The notes beneath the pieces are model-generated. The model saw only the letters and a list, made by a program, of their open reading frames with translations. It did not search any database and was not told the DNA's origin. From Neobacillus endophyticus (GTDB taxonomy: Bacteria; Bacillota; Bacilli; Bacillales; Cytobacillaceae), in assembly GCF_013248975.1 (NCBI RefSeq), contig NZ_JABRWH010000001.1, positions 3,430,001 through 3,494,000 of the forward strand: a stretch of 64,000 nt of DNA, written 5' to 3'. Within the stretch, counting starts at the first letter, position 1. Each line of letters starts with the position of its first letter. A program made the translations under genes and the position numbers. Below are positions 37,597 to 46,819 of the stretch, in pieces.

Positions 37597-38607
37597 TTAA
37601 TTTTGTAGGGCAAGGTCAAATACATGCGGTACACGGTTCTTGTCAGCGTAGCCGTCATTGTATTCTCTTTCTTCGGATAATGCATCAACTGGACATGCTG
37701 TTACACATTTCAAGCAGCCTTTGCAATATTGATAGTCAATCCCTTTAAGAAACATTTGCGGCCGTCCTTTTTTATCTGGCTGTTCCTCCCAAACAAAGCA
37801 AAAATCAGGACAAGCTGTATCGCAGGCAGCACAATTGATACATTTCTCTTGATGGAAATGAGGGAGCATACCGGCACGTGAAATACTTAAATCCTTTAAA
37901 ATGCTGTTCCCGGGATTTATGATCGTACCTCCAATCGCCTGGGTTTCATAGCCAAGCAATGGAACTGCTCTAGTAAAAGGTTTGTGCTCGGCTTCCTTAT
38001 CAAGTAAATAGCTTTTGAATTGGACTTCATTAAAGCCGCGGTCAAATGTACGGATATTTGGCTCTACAAGGTGAGGATACTTTTTCTCAAAGGTTCGGCG
38101 AATGGTCTGTTTCATTGATTCGGGATCTAAGAAGTCAAGAAATCTGTAAAGTGCACCAAGCATCGCAGTATTTGCCTTTGTTTGCTCTTCTAGTGCAATC
38201 CCAGTTGCATCAACGATGGCTATGGTTCCACCGGAAATTTTCATTATGGTCTTTAGTTCATCAGGGGTTTTTAGTGAATTTACTAAGATGGTGCTGTCGG
38301 GATAAATGCCGCTAGTACAATCGATGGTTTTAAATAAGGCATCATGGAAAATACCGACTAAATGAGGGCGTTCAATAGGTGTGGTGTCTCGAATGTTAGT
38401 ATCTGGATCACAAAAACGGATGTGCGCTTTTACTGGAGAGCCTTTTTTCTCTGAACCGTAAGATGAAAAACCGATTCCGTTTAGTCCGTTTCCAACTACT
38501 CCGTCTTCTGAAAGCAATTTTCCAGCTAAATTAGCGCCCAAACCGCCAATAGACTCAAGGCGAATTTCAAAAAAACCTAACTCATTGGTTTTTGGTAATT
38601 TTGACAA
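37597..38607 (-). CDS. 2-oxoacid:ferredoxin oxidoreductase, fused gamma-delta subunit
   Basis: A 336-aa fusion. The gamma-type catalytic domain (about residues 10-190) includes RLESIGGLGANLAGKLL and YGSEKKGSPVKAHIRF. A C-terminal delta-type ferredoxin domain (about 265-320) has two 4Fe-4S motifs, CINCAACDTACP and CKGCLKCVTACP. It is first in the operon and reads into the alpha-beta gene. The TTG start follows AAGGAGG. The fusion of four classical subunits into two proteins is a known variant in Bacillaceae-type enzymes. The operon is divergent from the sugar kinase at 39021. Confidence 0.9.
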   Translation of the reverse strand: MSKLPKTNELGFFEIRLESIGGLGANLAGKLLSEDGVVGNGLNGIGFSSYGSEKKGSPVKAHIRFCDPDTNIRDTTPIERPHLVGIFHDALFKTIDCTSGIYPDSTILVNSLKTPDELKTIMKISGGTIAIVDATGIALEEQTKANTAMLGALYRFLDFLDPESMKQTIRRTFEKKYPHLVEPNIRTFDRGFNEVQFKSYLLDKEAEHKPFTRAVPLLGYETQAIGGTIINPGNSILKDLSISRAGMLPHFHQEKCINCAACDTACPDFCFVWEEQPDKKGRPQMFLKGIDYQYCKGCLKCVTACPVDALSEEREYNDGYADKNRVPHVFDLALQN

Positions 38608-39020
38608 AAGTATTCCTCCTTTTCTTGCGCAACGCTTACAATCGGAATTTTATAAATATTCACTCAATTGTACTTTTTAATTGTAACAGGATATAAAAAT
38701 GGTTACAACAGTTTTATAGTAAAAAAACCAGCACTGTTAATTCATCGGGTTTAACCACAGATACAGTTTTATTTTATTTATCGATTGATATAGTACAGTT
38801 TTATCTTGTTGTATAACAAAGGACGTAGGGTAATTAGTTACACCCCTTTCTAATCACTGGGTCTCTTCTGGGCGTTTGGATCTTGATTACTTATTAGTCA
38901 ATGTGAGCAAATTACTCTTATCTATATTGCCAAAGTTATAAACGTTCCTTGGGCCGCTACCATGGAGATAGGGTAATTCATATGACTAATACAAGGGGAA
39001 AATAGGAGGATCGAAAAAAA
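38608..39020. promoter_or_regulatory. Divergent control region with repeats
   Basis: This 413-bp gap separates the oxidoreductase operon from the divergent kinase gene. It holds an inverted repeat TTGTAAC (38681-38687) / GTTACAA (38702-38708) with 14 nt between. It also holds three direct copies of ACAGTTTTAT at 38708, 38763 and 38795. Such repeats look like binding sites for a redox or metabolic regulator, but no specific consensus (Rex, Fnr, CcpA) is matched. Confidence 0.45.
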
Positions 39021-40184
39021 GTGAGAACCATTGCTTGTGGATTCACAGCCGATATTGACTTGATAGCCAAACTTACTGAATCGTTCTATGAAGAAATAAA
39101 AAAATATGCGAGCGGAGTGCCAAAGCCTATTTTACATACTTGGGATGATTTTTGTACCGCAGTTGCCTGGAATGTCCAAAAAGAAAGCGGGGCAGAGTAT
39201 ATTATTGCAAATCAAGAATGGATTGAACGCTTTGAGAAACAGCTAGAGTGGCGGAAGGCAATAGGCGGAGCTGGGCTGCAGACAGGTTGTGTAGCCAGTT
39301 ATGCAGGTTATACAGCCCTCGTGAATATTCCAATGCATTCAGAAGAACTAACTGCTTTAGTTTCTGAACAAAATGGGCTGATGCTTTTATCGGATCAGGA
39401 AGGTGAGACACCAAAGCATTATATCCTGGAATACGAAGTTGGCGATTCCTCCAATCGGATTATTTTTCGAAGAAGCAATGAATACCCTAGGGATATGATT
39501 GCAGTGAATTTTGCAAATGAATTAAGGAAGAAAGATATATCCTGGATGTTAACGGCAGGCTTCAATGCAGTTGATGGAAGTAAAGAGGTCGATATCCTTT
39601 TACAAGACACGATTAACCTGCTGGAGACCCTGGGAAACAAAAAACCAAACGTACACCTTGAGCTGGCTTCCATATGGTCACTGGATGAACAGTGGAAAAT
39701 TATTCGAACATTAAGAAGTTATGTAGAAACGATCGGACTAAATGAAGATGAATACCAACAATTAATCGGATTGAAAGAGCCGCTATTAAGTCTTCCTGAT
39801 GAAGACTTAGTAAACATCTTGGAAGATGCCTGCCATTCCCTTGGTGCTGCTCATGTTATTCTACATACAAAGGAATTTTCATTCATTCAATCTGCTCAAT
39901 ATGATACAACCGTGTGGCGTACCGCGTTAATGAATGGGAATCAATTTGCTTTTTCCCGTGCAGTAACAGGGGAAATTTGCAATCAAGATACGATACAGAA
40001 AATAATCTCATGTTCTCATCTTCACCCAAGAGGAGAAAAATTACGAGAGTTAACAAAAGGCCGGAAAGACATCACGATCATACCGGCTTATATTGGCGAA
40101 ACCACTAGCACAACTGGTCTAGGTGACACCTTTACAGCAGGTTTATTAGTAGAAGCACCAGTGGAATTTATTAGACTTGTGTAA
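39021..40184 (+). CDS. ADP-dependent phosphofructokinase/glucokinase family protein
   Basis: A 387-aa ribokinase-fold protein of the ADP-specific sugar kinase family (ADP-GK/ADP-PFK). Family motifs visible are the glycine-rich IGGAGLQTGCVASYAG, VHLELAS in the middle, ETIGLNEDEYQQL, and the C-terminal GLGDTFTAG with the probable catalytic base Asp369. Archaeal members are about 450 aa, so this one is short. The GTG start follows AGGAGG. The substrate (glucose, fructose-6-phosphate or another sugar) cannot be read directly. It lies next to a ferredoxin-linked 2-oxoacid oxidoreductase, which recalls archaeal glycolysis, but the two are divergently transcribed. Confidence 0.8.
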   Translation: MRTIACGFTADIDLIAKLTESFYEEIKKYASGVPKPILHTWDDFCTAVAWNVQKESGAEYIIANQEWIERFEKQLEWRKAIGGAGLQTGCVASYAGYTALVNIPMHSEELTALVSEQNGLMLLSDQEGETPKHYILEYEVGDSSNRIIFRRSNEYPRDMIAVNFANELRKKDISWMLTAGFNAVDGSKEVDILLQDTINLLETLGNKKPNVHLELASIWSLDEQWKIIRTLRSYVETIGLNEDEYQQLIGLKEPLLSLPDEDLVNILEDACHSLGAAHVILHTKEFSFIQSAQYDTTVWRTALMNGNQFAFSRAVTGEICNQDTIQKIISCSHLHPRGEKLRELTKGRKDITIIPAYIGETTSTTGLGDTFTAGLLVEAPVEFIRLV

Positions 40185-40223
40185 ATAGAGCCGATCTTTA
40201 TTCGCCAAGGCTTACATTCCAAA

Positions 40224-40256
40224 AAACCCCTTCTGTTTATTAAACAGAAGGGGTAG
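40224..40256. terminator. Hairpin after the sugar kinase gene
   Basis: Perfect stem CCCCTTCTGTTTA/TAAACAGAAGGGG. The T-run lies on the minus strand (TTTTTT), so it is an ideal terminator for transcripts from the right and a weaker one for the kinase. Confidence 0.65.
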
Positions 40257-40417
40257 TAATGTAAAGATTTGAAAGCACAATATTATTATACTGGAATAAC
40301 ATTAAAATTTCAATTCTTGTTATGAAGATTTTCGGAAGATTATTTTTTTAACGAAAGCAATAAATCTAGGTTATAGTATACTATAAAGGTGTCAAAATAT
40401 ATATGGAGGATATGGGT

Positions 40418-40513
40418 TTGATACATGATTTATTATTGATAGGCCTTTTGTTAGGAACTTGTGCAGGAATTAGTTTGATGGCTTATTTTGTATACTTGAA
40501 GATCTGTTCTTGA
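40418..40513 (+). CDS. 31-aa single-pass membrane micropeptide
   Basis: A short gene starting at a TTG, 8 nt after GGAGG (40405-40409). The product is 31 aa: a short N-terminus (MIHD), one hydrophobic helix LLLIGLLLGTCAGISLMAYF, and a YLKICS tail. A 16-bp perfect palindrome TTATAGTATACTATAA (40371-40386) lies upstream and may contain the -10 region. The presence of a ribosome binding site and a clean hydrophobic helix supports it, but there is no homologue I recognise. Confidence 0.5.
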   Translation: MIHDLLLIGLLLGTCAGISLMAYFVYLKICS

Positions 40514-40640
40514 AAGTGGTATATACCAAATGTTGATTATAAATTTCTTTTCATCAAAGTGAACAATCTTTATTGTTGATTACTCTATTAAAAAGTATTA
40601 TATAACTATGATATAAAATGGATAAAGGGAGAGATTACTT

Positions 40641-40829
40641 TTGGTTAAAAATTTGCCTTTATTAATGGCAATGTTAGTTATTGGTATAAGTACAGTATCA
40701 ATTACTTTAAATACACAAATGCCAGAATTCATTAAAATTCCTTTAGAAATTGTAGGTACTGTTTTAAATACTTGGAGTTTGGTGGCTTTAATTTTACATT
40801 TAGGTATAAAAAATCTAAGCAAAATTTAA
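40641..40829 (+). CDS. Small two-helix membrane protein, hypothetical
   Basis: A 62-aa product with two hydrophobic helices (about residues 5-22 and 38-55) separated by a short polar turn with QMPEFIKIP. The TTG start is 7 nt after AGGGAGAG. It is not recognised. It stands between the micropeptide and the truncated cold-shock gene. Confidence 0.6.
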   Translation: MVKNLPLLMAMLVIGISTVSITLNTQMPEFIKIPLEIVGTVLNTWSLVALILHLGIKNLSKI

Positions 40830-41111
40830 TAGCTAAATAATGTATCTTTGGATATGAGAAAATTGGAATTTTCACATATCGTTCCCCTAGAGAAAATCCA
40901 TTATGTGATTTCTGACACTAATTGGATGGTTACACTAGTAGGGACAAGAGAAAAAAAGCTCTAGAAAATAATTCAAAGTATAATTTGCTTCGTTCATTCA
41001 CATGTTAAGAAGGGTTATCACTTGGTTTGTGATCGCTCATTTTAATATGTGAATTTTTTTATGGGTAAATAAAAAACTGCGTATTTCATATAAAATTGGA
41101 GGTCTTTCCCA

Positions 41112-41312
41112 ATGGAAAAAGGAACAGTTAAATGGTTTAATTCTGAGAAAGGTTTTGGTTTTATTGAAAGAGAAGGTGGAGATGACGTTTTCGTACACTA
41201 TAGTGCGATTACTGGTGAGGGTTATAAATCCTTGGAAGAAGGGCAATCAGTACAATTTGATGTTGTAGAAGGACAACGTGGCCCTTAAGCAGAAAACGTT
41301 TCTAAAATATAA
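41112..41312 (+). pseudogene. Cold-shock protein gene with late nonsense codon
   Basis: It encodes a CspB-like cold-shock domain ([28 protein letters not shown]) that stops at TAA (41286-41288) after residue 58. Reading through the stop gives AENVSKI and a second stop at 41312, restoring exactly the 66-aa length of the intact copy at 43271, where the corresponding codon is CAA. A single C-to-T change therefore explains the truncation. The lost residues form the last beta strand of the barrel, so the protein may be unstable. The ribosome binding site TGGAGGT is intact. It could still be expressed as a 58-aa protein. Confidence 0.85.
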
Positions 41313-41578
41313 TTGAACTCCTTCCCTAGGTAATTATGAACTACGATAATAGGGGATCCCAAATAAAAAAGCACCTACTCTTTGTCATTGGCAATGCTTT
41401 TGTCCATTCTTTTTACTTCTTAGCTTGTCCGAATAATTCGATATTTTAATTCGTGTTGTGTGTTTTTTGAACCCTTAGTATGAACAATAGCCTGCGAAAA
41501 TGAATACATATATGGATTGAATCAAGGGCTTTCGTCCAAAATGAAAAATTGTAAACAATTAGAAGGGGTATATGATGT

Positions 41579-43021
41579 ATGACAACATTTCAAGAAATGG
41601 GCATTAGTGGACCCATTCAAAGAGCGATTACGGATATGGGATTTGAAGAGGCATCTCCCATTCAAGAGAAGGCCATTCCAATAGCTTTGACGGGAAAGGA
41701 CATTATTGGTCAGGCACAAACAGGGACAGGAAAGACTGCTGCCTTCGCTATACCGATCTTGGAGAACGTGGATCCGAGTAAAAAATATGTTCAGGCTATT
41801 GTAATTGCACCCACAAGAGAGTTAGCCATACAAGTTTCAGAAGAGATCAATAGACTGGCGAAATACATGGACATATCTTCTCTGCCTATTTATGGGGGGC
41901 AATCAATCGATCGCCAAATAAAGGCGCTAAAAAAAGGCCCTCACATTATTACGGGAACACCCGGAAGACTATTGGATCACATTCAACGTAAAACGTTAAA
42001 GTTAGACCGCATCTCCTCGGTGGTATTGGATGAGGCTGATGAAATGTTGGATATGGGATTTTTGGAGGATATTGAACGAATCCTCAAAGAGACCCCTGAA
42101 GAAAAACAAACCTTGCTGTTCTCTGCAACTATGCCCAAACCGATTCAAAATCTTGCTGAAAGGTTTATGAGCGAACCAGAGATAGTAAAAATGAAAGCGA
42201 AGGAAGTTACCTCTCCAAGGGTAGAGCAAATTTATTATGAGGTGAATGAACGAGATAAATTTGAAGTGCTATGCCGTCTGCTGGACGTGGATAACCCAGA
42301 ATTAGCTGTGATTTTTGGACGAACAAAAAGACGCGTGGATGAATTAAGTGATGCATTGAATAAAAGAGGGTATCTTGCTGATGGGTTACACGGTGATTTA
42401 AATCAACGGCAACGAGATGTTGTGATGAATAAATTTCGTGAAGGAAGCATTGATATTTTAGTTGCAACCGATGTGGCTGCTAGGGGAATTGATGTTTCAG
42501 GGGTTACTCACGTCTACAATTTTGATATACCACAAGACTCGGAAAGTTATGTTCACCGAATCGGCAGAACGGGTCGAGCAGGTAAGACAGGGGTGGCTAT
42601 TACATTTGTTACACCGAGGGAAACCGGACAGATTCATAGTATTGAAAAAGCCTCAAAAGGGCATATCAAGAGGAAATCAATACCGACGGTAGCAGAGGCA
42701 AGGGAGTCTATACAAAGAGCCGCAATAGAAAAGATGATTCAATTAGTTGAAGAAAATCAATACAAACAGTTTAAACAAGCAGCAAGCGAATTGCTCGATC
42801 AATACGATTCGATCGCGTTAGTATCAATTGCCTTAAAATTGTTGTCAAAGGAACAGAAGGATGTTCCCGTTCAGCTAACTTTCGAGGCACCGCGAAATGC
42901 AGGTAAGTCGAAAAAAAGGGAACAAGAGAAACCAAGGAGAAACTTTAAAGGGAATAGGGAATATGGGGGTAATGGGAAACTTAAAAAAACTTCCAGGTCC
43001 ACGAGAAAAAAGAAAGTATAA
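41579..43021 (+). CDS. DEAD-box ATP-dependent RNA helicase (CshA/DeaD-like)
   Basis: A 480-aa helicase with all motifs. The Q motif lies in [14 protein letters not shown] is AQTGTGKT, Ia [29 protein letters not shown] and [12 protein letters not shown]-terminal extension after residue 370 ends in a strongly basic tail ([14 protein letters not shown] onward). Such helicases unwind RNA in ribosome assembly and decay, especially in the cold. The ATG is at 41579. It lies between two cold-shock genes and before an S1-domain gene, a functional RNA-handling neighbourhood. Confidence 0.95.
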   Translation: MTTFQEMGISGPIQRAITDMGFEEASPIQEKAIPIALTGKDIIGQAQTGTGKTAAFAIPILENVDPSKKYVQAIVIAPTRELAIQVSEEINRLAKYMDISSLPIYGGQSIDRQIKALKKGPHIITGTPGRLLDHIQRKTLKLDRISSVVLDEADEMLDMGFLEDIERILKETPEEKQTLLFSATMPKPIQNLAERFMSEPEIVKMKAKEVTSPRVEQIYYEVNERDKFEVLCRLLDVDNPELAVIFGRTKRRVDELSDALNKRGYLADGLHGDLNQRQRDVVMNKFREGSIDILVATDVAARGIDVSGVTHVYNFDIPQDSESYVHRIGRTGRAGKTGVAITFVTPRETGQIHSIEKASKGHIKRKSIPTVAEARESIQRAAIEKMIQLVEENQYKQFKQAASELLDQYDSIALVSIALKLLSKEQKDVPVQLTFEAPRNAGKSKKREQEKPRRNFKGNREYGGNGKLKKTSRSTRKKKV

Positions 43022-43270
43022 TGAAATGAAGCTGGTATTCATCCTCTTTTCCTTTTGATTTAATTTTGGGGCTTGATTTATAAAACGGTAGAAAATGATA
43101 TGTCAGACTGGTAGGGAATCTTGCAATTACGATCGAAAAATGCTATTATTTAAAAGAATTATTTTTGTTCGGTGTAATGGATACAGGCAGTAAAGCTTTT
43201 CGTCTTAATAATCACTGAGAGCAAGGATAGTATTACATTGTGTGTATGTACACACTAGGAGGCAACTCAA

Positions 43271-43471
43271 ATGGAAAAAGGTAAAGTAAAATGGTTTAAC
43301 AGCGAAAAAGGCTTCGGATTCATTGAACGTGAAGGTGGAGACGATGTATTCGTTCATTTCTCAGCGATTCAAGGCGAAGGGTTCAAAACTCTTGAAGAAG
43401 GTCAAGCAGTGACTTTTGACGTAGAGCAAGGTCAACGTGGACCGCAAGCTTCAAACGTTCATAAAGCTTAA
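43271..43471 (+). CDS. Cold-shock protein, CspA/CspB family
   Basis: A 66-aa OB-fold RNA/DNA-binding chaperone with RNP1 KGFGFIE and RNP2 DVFVHF, and the complete [11 protein letters not shown]-terminus. The ATG has AGGAGG upstream. Just before it lies the inverted repeat GTGTGTA/TACACAC (43240-43255), which falls in the 5' leader and might fold. It is the intact paralogue of the truncated gene at 41112. Confidence 0.96.
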   Translation: MEKGKVKWFNSEKGFGFIEREGGDDVFVHFSAIQGEGFKTLEEGQAVTFDVEQGQRGPQASNVHKA

Positions 43472-43485
43472 TCATAAGAACGAAT

Positions 43486-43515
43486 AAAAAAGACTCTTAT
43501 ACTGGAGTCTTTTTT
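43486..43515 (+). terminator. Terminator of the cold-shock gene
   Basis: Perfect stem AAAAAGACTC/GAGTCTTTTT with an extended T-run. Confidence 0.88.
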
Positions 43516-43565
43516 TATTTCCTTAATAAATGGCTATGTTAAAGAACATTGTTGATATTTAAACA

Positions 43566-43626
43566 CTGTTGATTTCCGCTCCAGGCACGCCCTCGGACCG
43601 CTCGTACCTGGAGCGGAAATCAACAG
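43566..43626. repeat. Large perfect inverted repeat, possible dispersed intergenic element
   Basis: Two perfect 20-bp arms (CTGTTGATTTCCGCTCCAGG and its complement at 43607-43626) enclose a 21-nt GC-rich loop. The arms are GC-richer than the surroundings. The element sits alone in the 43516-43835 gap between csp and the S1 gene and lacks a T-run, so it is not a simple terminator. It resembles repeats of the form GATTTCCGCTCCAGG that I recall from other Bacillaceae genomes. Confidence 0.65.
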
Positions 43627-43835
43627 CCAAAAGCGCCAATAAAATAAAAACCCCACTCACGAATGAGCAGGGAATGTAAAACGGTAAATCAAATGGTAAA
43701 ATCAGTGTAGCATACAATTACGATTTTTCCTAATGATAATATTATCCTGTTGAAAGTTTTCTTGAAATTGTTATTTTCATATTAATTTGTTATAATAAAG
43801 TGTTTTTAACATTTTTGAGGGGGAACAACATTTTT

Positions 43836-44285
43836 ATGACAGTTGAAATAGGTAGCAAAGTACAAGGTAAAGTAACAGGAGTAACTAATTTCGGAGCTTT
43901 TGTGGAATTACCGGATGGGTCAACAGGTCTTGTGCATATCAGTGAGGTAGCGGATAGCTATGTAAAAGATGTAAATTACCATCTCAAAATAGGTGATCAG
44001 GTTGAAGTAAAAGTGGTTAGTATGAAAGACGGAAAAACTTCCCTGTCTATCAAACAAGCTATAGAAAGACCTGAAAGACAAACATCTTCTTACTCACAAC
44101 GCCCTTCACGCCCGGGAAGAGTGGAAAACCGTTCCAAGGACTTTCGTTCAAAAGGTAATTTCAAACCTAAGGAAAGTTTTGAAGATAAAATGGCTCGTTT
44201 TTTAAAGACAAGTGAAGAAAATTTGTCTACCCTCAAAAAGAACACTGGAGCAAAACAGGGCGGTAGAGGTGGAAGACGAGGATAA
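43836..44285 (+). CDS. S1 RNA-binding domain protein (YugI / general stress protein 13-like)
   Basis: One S1 domain (about residues 4-75: GSKVQGKVTGVTNFGAFVEL, GLVHISEVAD, GDQVEVKVVSMKDGKTSLSI) is followed by a basic, low-complexity tail ending in GGRGGRRG. The length is 149 aa; B. subtilis YugI is about 130. It probably binds ribosomes or RNA under stress. I use the ATG at 43836 after GAGGGGGAAC; the frame opens at 43800 without a site. A terminator follows. Confidence 0.9.
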   Translation: MTVEIGSKVQGKVTGVTNFGAFVELPDGSTGLVHISEVADSYVKDVNYHLKIGDQVEVKVVSMKDGKTSLSIKQAIERPERQTSSYSQRPSRPGRVENRSKDFRSKGNFKPKESFEDKMARFLKTSEENLSTLKKNTGAKQGGRGGRRG

Positions 44286-44316
44286 ATAATTACGATTTTT
44301 AAAACTACATCATCTT

Positions 44317-44353
44317 AAAGAAGGCAAGCCTGAAATTCGCTTGCCTTCTTTAA
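44317..44353 (+). terminator. Terminator of the S1-domain gene
   Basis: Perfect 13-bp stem AAAGAAGGCAAGC/GCTTGCCTTCTTT. The flanks are A-rich and T-rich. Confidence 0.85.
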
Positions 44354-44437
44354 TGTAATTTAACAGTTAAAAAACAATATCATAGCAATCATGTCACAGT
44401 TACTATTAACTTTTTTATCTGATATGGTCAAAAAACA

Positions 44438-44731
44438 TTAAAGCTTCCAAGTTGGAAACTCACTATCTTTTTGCTTCTCATACTCTTTCATTCTGGAGTA
44501 TGCGTTAGATAGTTTAGACACGATAAATCCTTGAGGACTCGAGATTTCTATACGATCGTTTAACTCTTGAATTCTAATATTCACAAACATGTTGGCTACC
44601 TGTGCTAAATTTTCAATAGTATCCATTAATTCGGGGCGGTCATTATAATTACTTTTAGCTATGAAGTAAATATAATCCAGTTTATTTTTAATGCTTTTAA
44701 GCGTTTCGATATCAAACTGTTGATTTTGCAT
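44438..44731 (-). CDS. Hypothetical 97-aa helical protein
   Basis: Not recognised. The ATG follows GAGGAGTGAAAAC, a good ribosome binding site. The product is soluble, charged and probably all-helical (IKNKLDYIYFIAKSN, LMDTIENLAQVANM), with a conserved-looking RIEISSPQGFIVSKL segment. It stands alone on the minus strand between the S1 gene and carD. No promoter or terminator was confidently assigned. Confidence 0.65.
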   Translation of the reverse strand: MQNQQFDIETLKSIKNKLDYIYFIAKSNYNDRPELMDTIENLAQVANMFVNIRIQELNDRIEISSPQGFIVSKLSNAYSRMKEYEKQKDSEFPTWKL

Positions 44732-45015
44732 AAGTTTTCACTCCTCATAAATACAGCATATGGAAGCAAAAGAAATTAAGTACCAAAAACAATAAATAAA
44801 AGAAATGGGAGAGCAAACCAACAAGTCAAAATTCTTTATTTACTAATCGTTACTCGAAAGCAATATACATACATCCACCATATCAGCATATTTTGCTGTT
44901 ATACAAAAGGAGGATAACTAAAGGGTATGATAAGTGGGAAATAATGGGTAAAATTCGTTGGTGAAAGTTGTAAAACGGAAAGAATTGTCTGAAATCATAA
45001 ATTGTCAACTTTTTA

Positions 45016-45045
45016 TTGACATTAAATGATTGATGGTGATAAAAT
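45016..45045 (+). promoter_or_regulatory. Candidate sigma-A promoter of the carD-like gene
   Basis: TTGACA (45016-45021), an 18-bp spacer and TAAAAT (45040-45045), about 65 bp before the start codon. The rest of the 44732-45109 gap shows no gene. Confidence 0.6.
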
Positions 45046-45109
45046 AATCATTTTTATATTTAATTGTTTTATGGTATGCTTAAGATGTCTTAAATTTGGA
45101 GGTGGCAAG

Positions 45110-45586
45110 TTGTTTCAAGTTGGTGATTGCATTGTTTATCCTATGCAGGGAGCAGGAGTTATCGAAGCAATAGAATTAAAGGAAATACAAGGGAAGAAAC
45201 AGCCGTATTATATAATAAATTTGCATATAAATAAAATGCAAGTCATGATTCCTATTGCCAAAATAGACAAATTACGGGTTCGCTTAGTTACCGATATAAT
45301 TTCTCTTGAAAATGTATTAGACATTTTCCATCATGAACAAACCGACTCATCTCTTTCGATGAAAGAAAGATTCAAGATCAATACAGAAAAGCTTAAAACA
45401 GGTAATATCCTAGAAGGAGCCCAAGTTGTACGTGATTTAATGCGGATTAACAAAATTAAATCACTCAATTCAAGTGAAAAGCAGATGCTGGAGAGCGCTC
45501 GAAAAATCTTAATCAGTGAACTTTGTTTAATAAGAGGAATCTCTGAAATCCAGGCAATGGATTTATTACAAAACAAGATTGGATAA
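45110..45586 (+). CDS. CarD family transcriptional regulator
   Basis: A 158-aa CarD/CdnL-type protein. The N-terminal RNA polymerase-interacting domain (residues 1-60) is FQVGDCIVYPMQGAGVIEAIE onwards, with YYIINL and MQVMIPI. A helical C-terminal domain follows that binds promoter DNA. These proteins stabilise open complexes, especially at rRNA promoters. B. subtilis YdeB is a relative. I use the TTG at 45110 after GGAGGTGG; the frame opens at 45026 within the promoter. A terminator follows at 45676. Confidence 0.88.
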   Translation: MFQVGDCIVYPMQGAGVIEAIELKEIQGKKQPYYIINLHINKMQVMIPIAKIDKLRVRLVTDIISLENVLDIFHHEQTDSSLSMKERFKINTEKLKTGNILEGAQVVRDLMRINKIKSLNSSEKQMLESARKILISELCLIRGISEIQAMDLLQNKIG

Positions 45587-45675
45587 GTGCTTCTACTTGA
45601 AGTTTACCTTTTAAGCGCTAATTGTGAAAAAATCTTCAATCACTCAATTCAATATTTATTAAAGTGTATTCAAAA

Positions 45676-45707
45676 AGAGGCACACCTTGCAGGTGTGTCT
45701 CTTTTTT
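45676..45707 (+). terminator. Terminator of the carD-like gene
   Basis: Stem AGAGGCACACCT/AGGTGTGTCTCT with one G-T pair, loop TGC, six T. Confidence 0.88.
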
Positions 45708-45726
45708 ATGTTGCCAGCAATACCAG

Positions 45727-46776
45727 TTATTCATTCTCCATCGTGCTGATGTCGATCACAAATCGATACCGGACATCTGAAGCTAGTACGCGCTCCCAGG
45801 CTTCATCAATCTGATTGGCGGAAATAACCTCAATCTCTGGAGCAATTTGGTGCTCAGCACAAAAGTCAAGCATTTCCTGCGTTTCACGAATCCCGCCAAT
45901 CATCGAACCAGCAAACGAACGACGATGACCGATAAGTGAGAATACGTTTACTGCCAACGGATCCGCTGGTGCACCGACATTGACTAGTGTACCGTCCAGT
46001 GCAAGCAGCGCAAGGTAGGCATTAATATCGATCTTAGCGCTCACTGTATTTACGATGAGGTCAAACGAACCAGCCAGTTTATGAAACGTCTCTAGGTCAC
46101 TTGTGGCATAATAATGATCCGCGCCAAGCCGCAAACCGTCTTCTTTCTTCTTCAATGATTGTGATAAAACAGTAACCTCTGCCCCCATAGCGTGAGCAAG
46201 CTTTACAGCCATGTGTCCCAGCCCGCCAAGTCCAACAACAGCAATTCTTTTGCCAGGTGCAGCTCCCCAACGGCGAAGCGGCGAATATGTTGTGATGCCA
46301 GCACACAATAACGGTGCGGCTGCGTCAAGCTCAATACCGTCAGGAATTCTAACCACAAAGTCTTCAGTTACGACGATGTGTGTGGAATAGCCACCCTGTG
46401 TATATTGGCCGTATTTGTCGATCGCTCCATACGTTCCTGTCATTCCATTAAGGCAATACTGCTCCTCTCCCTTATGGCAGTTATCGCACTCACCGCAGGA
46501 GTCAACCATACAGCCTACCCCGACTCGGTCACCCACGGCAAACTTTGTAACTTCCGAACCAACCTGGGTAACAATTCCAGCGATCTCGTGTCCTGGAACA
46601 AGAGGATAGTTTACCGGCCCCCACTCGCCGCGAGCTGTATGTATATCAGAGTGACAAATACCAGCATACTTAATCTCAATAAGGACATCAAGCGGCTGTA
46701 GATCCCTGCGCTCTATCGCGGTAAGTTTGAATGGACCTTCTGGACTAAATGTAGCACGTGCATTAGCAGTAATCAT
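45727..46776 (-). CDS. adhA: Zinc-dependent NAD(P)-dependent alcohol dehydrogenase (AdhA/YahK-like)
   Basis: A 349-aa medium-chain alcohol/aldehyde dehydrogenase. The catalytic zinc site is GICHSDIH and PGHEIAG, with the third cysteine in [12 protein letters not shown]. The structural zinc lobe is [15 protein letters not shown], and the Rossmann motif is [20 protein letters not shown]. It resembles B. subtilis AdhA, a broad NADP-dependent aldehyde reductase linked to formaldehyde and methylglyoxal stress. The start is the ATG at 46776 after AGGAGG; the frame opens seven codons earlier. An inverted repeat at 46820-46860 upstream may be an operator. Confidence 0.9.
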   Translation of the reverse strand: MITANARATFSPEGPFKLTAIERRDLQPLDVLIEIKYAGICHSDIHTARGEWGPVNYPLVPGHEIAGIVTQVGSEVTKFAVGDRVGVGCMVDSCGECDNCHKGEEQYCLNGMTGTYGAIDKYGQYTQGGYSTHIVVTEDFVVRIPDGIELDAAAPLLCAGITTYSPLRRWGAAPGKRIAVVGLGGLGHMAVKLAHAMGAEVTVLSQSLKKKEDGLRLGADHYYATSDLETFHKLAGSFDLIVNTVSAKIDINAYLALLALDGTLVNVGAPADPLAVNVFSLIGHRRSFAGSMIGGIRETQEMLDFCAEHQIAPEIEVISANQIDEAWERVLASDVRYRFVIDISTMENE

Positions 46777-46819
46777 ATTTAACCTCCTGCAATCCATGAA
46801 TTATTGGTTTTTTACAGAT

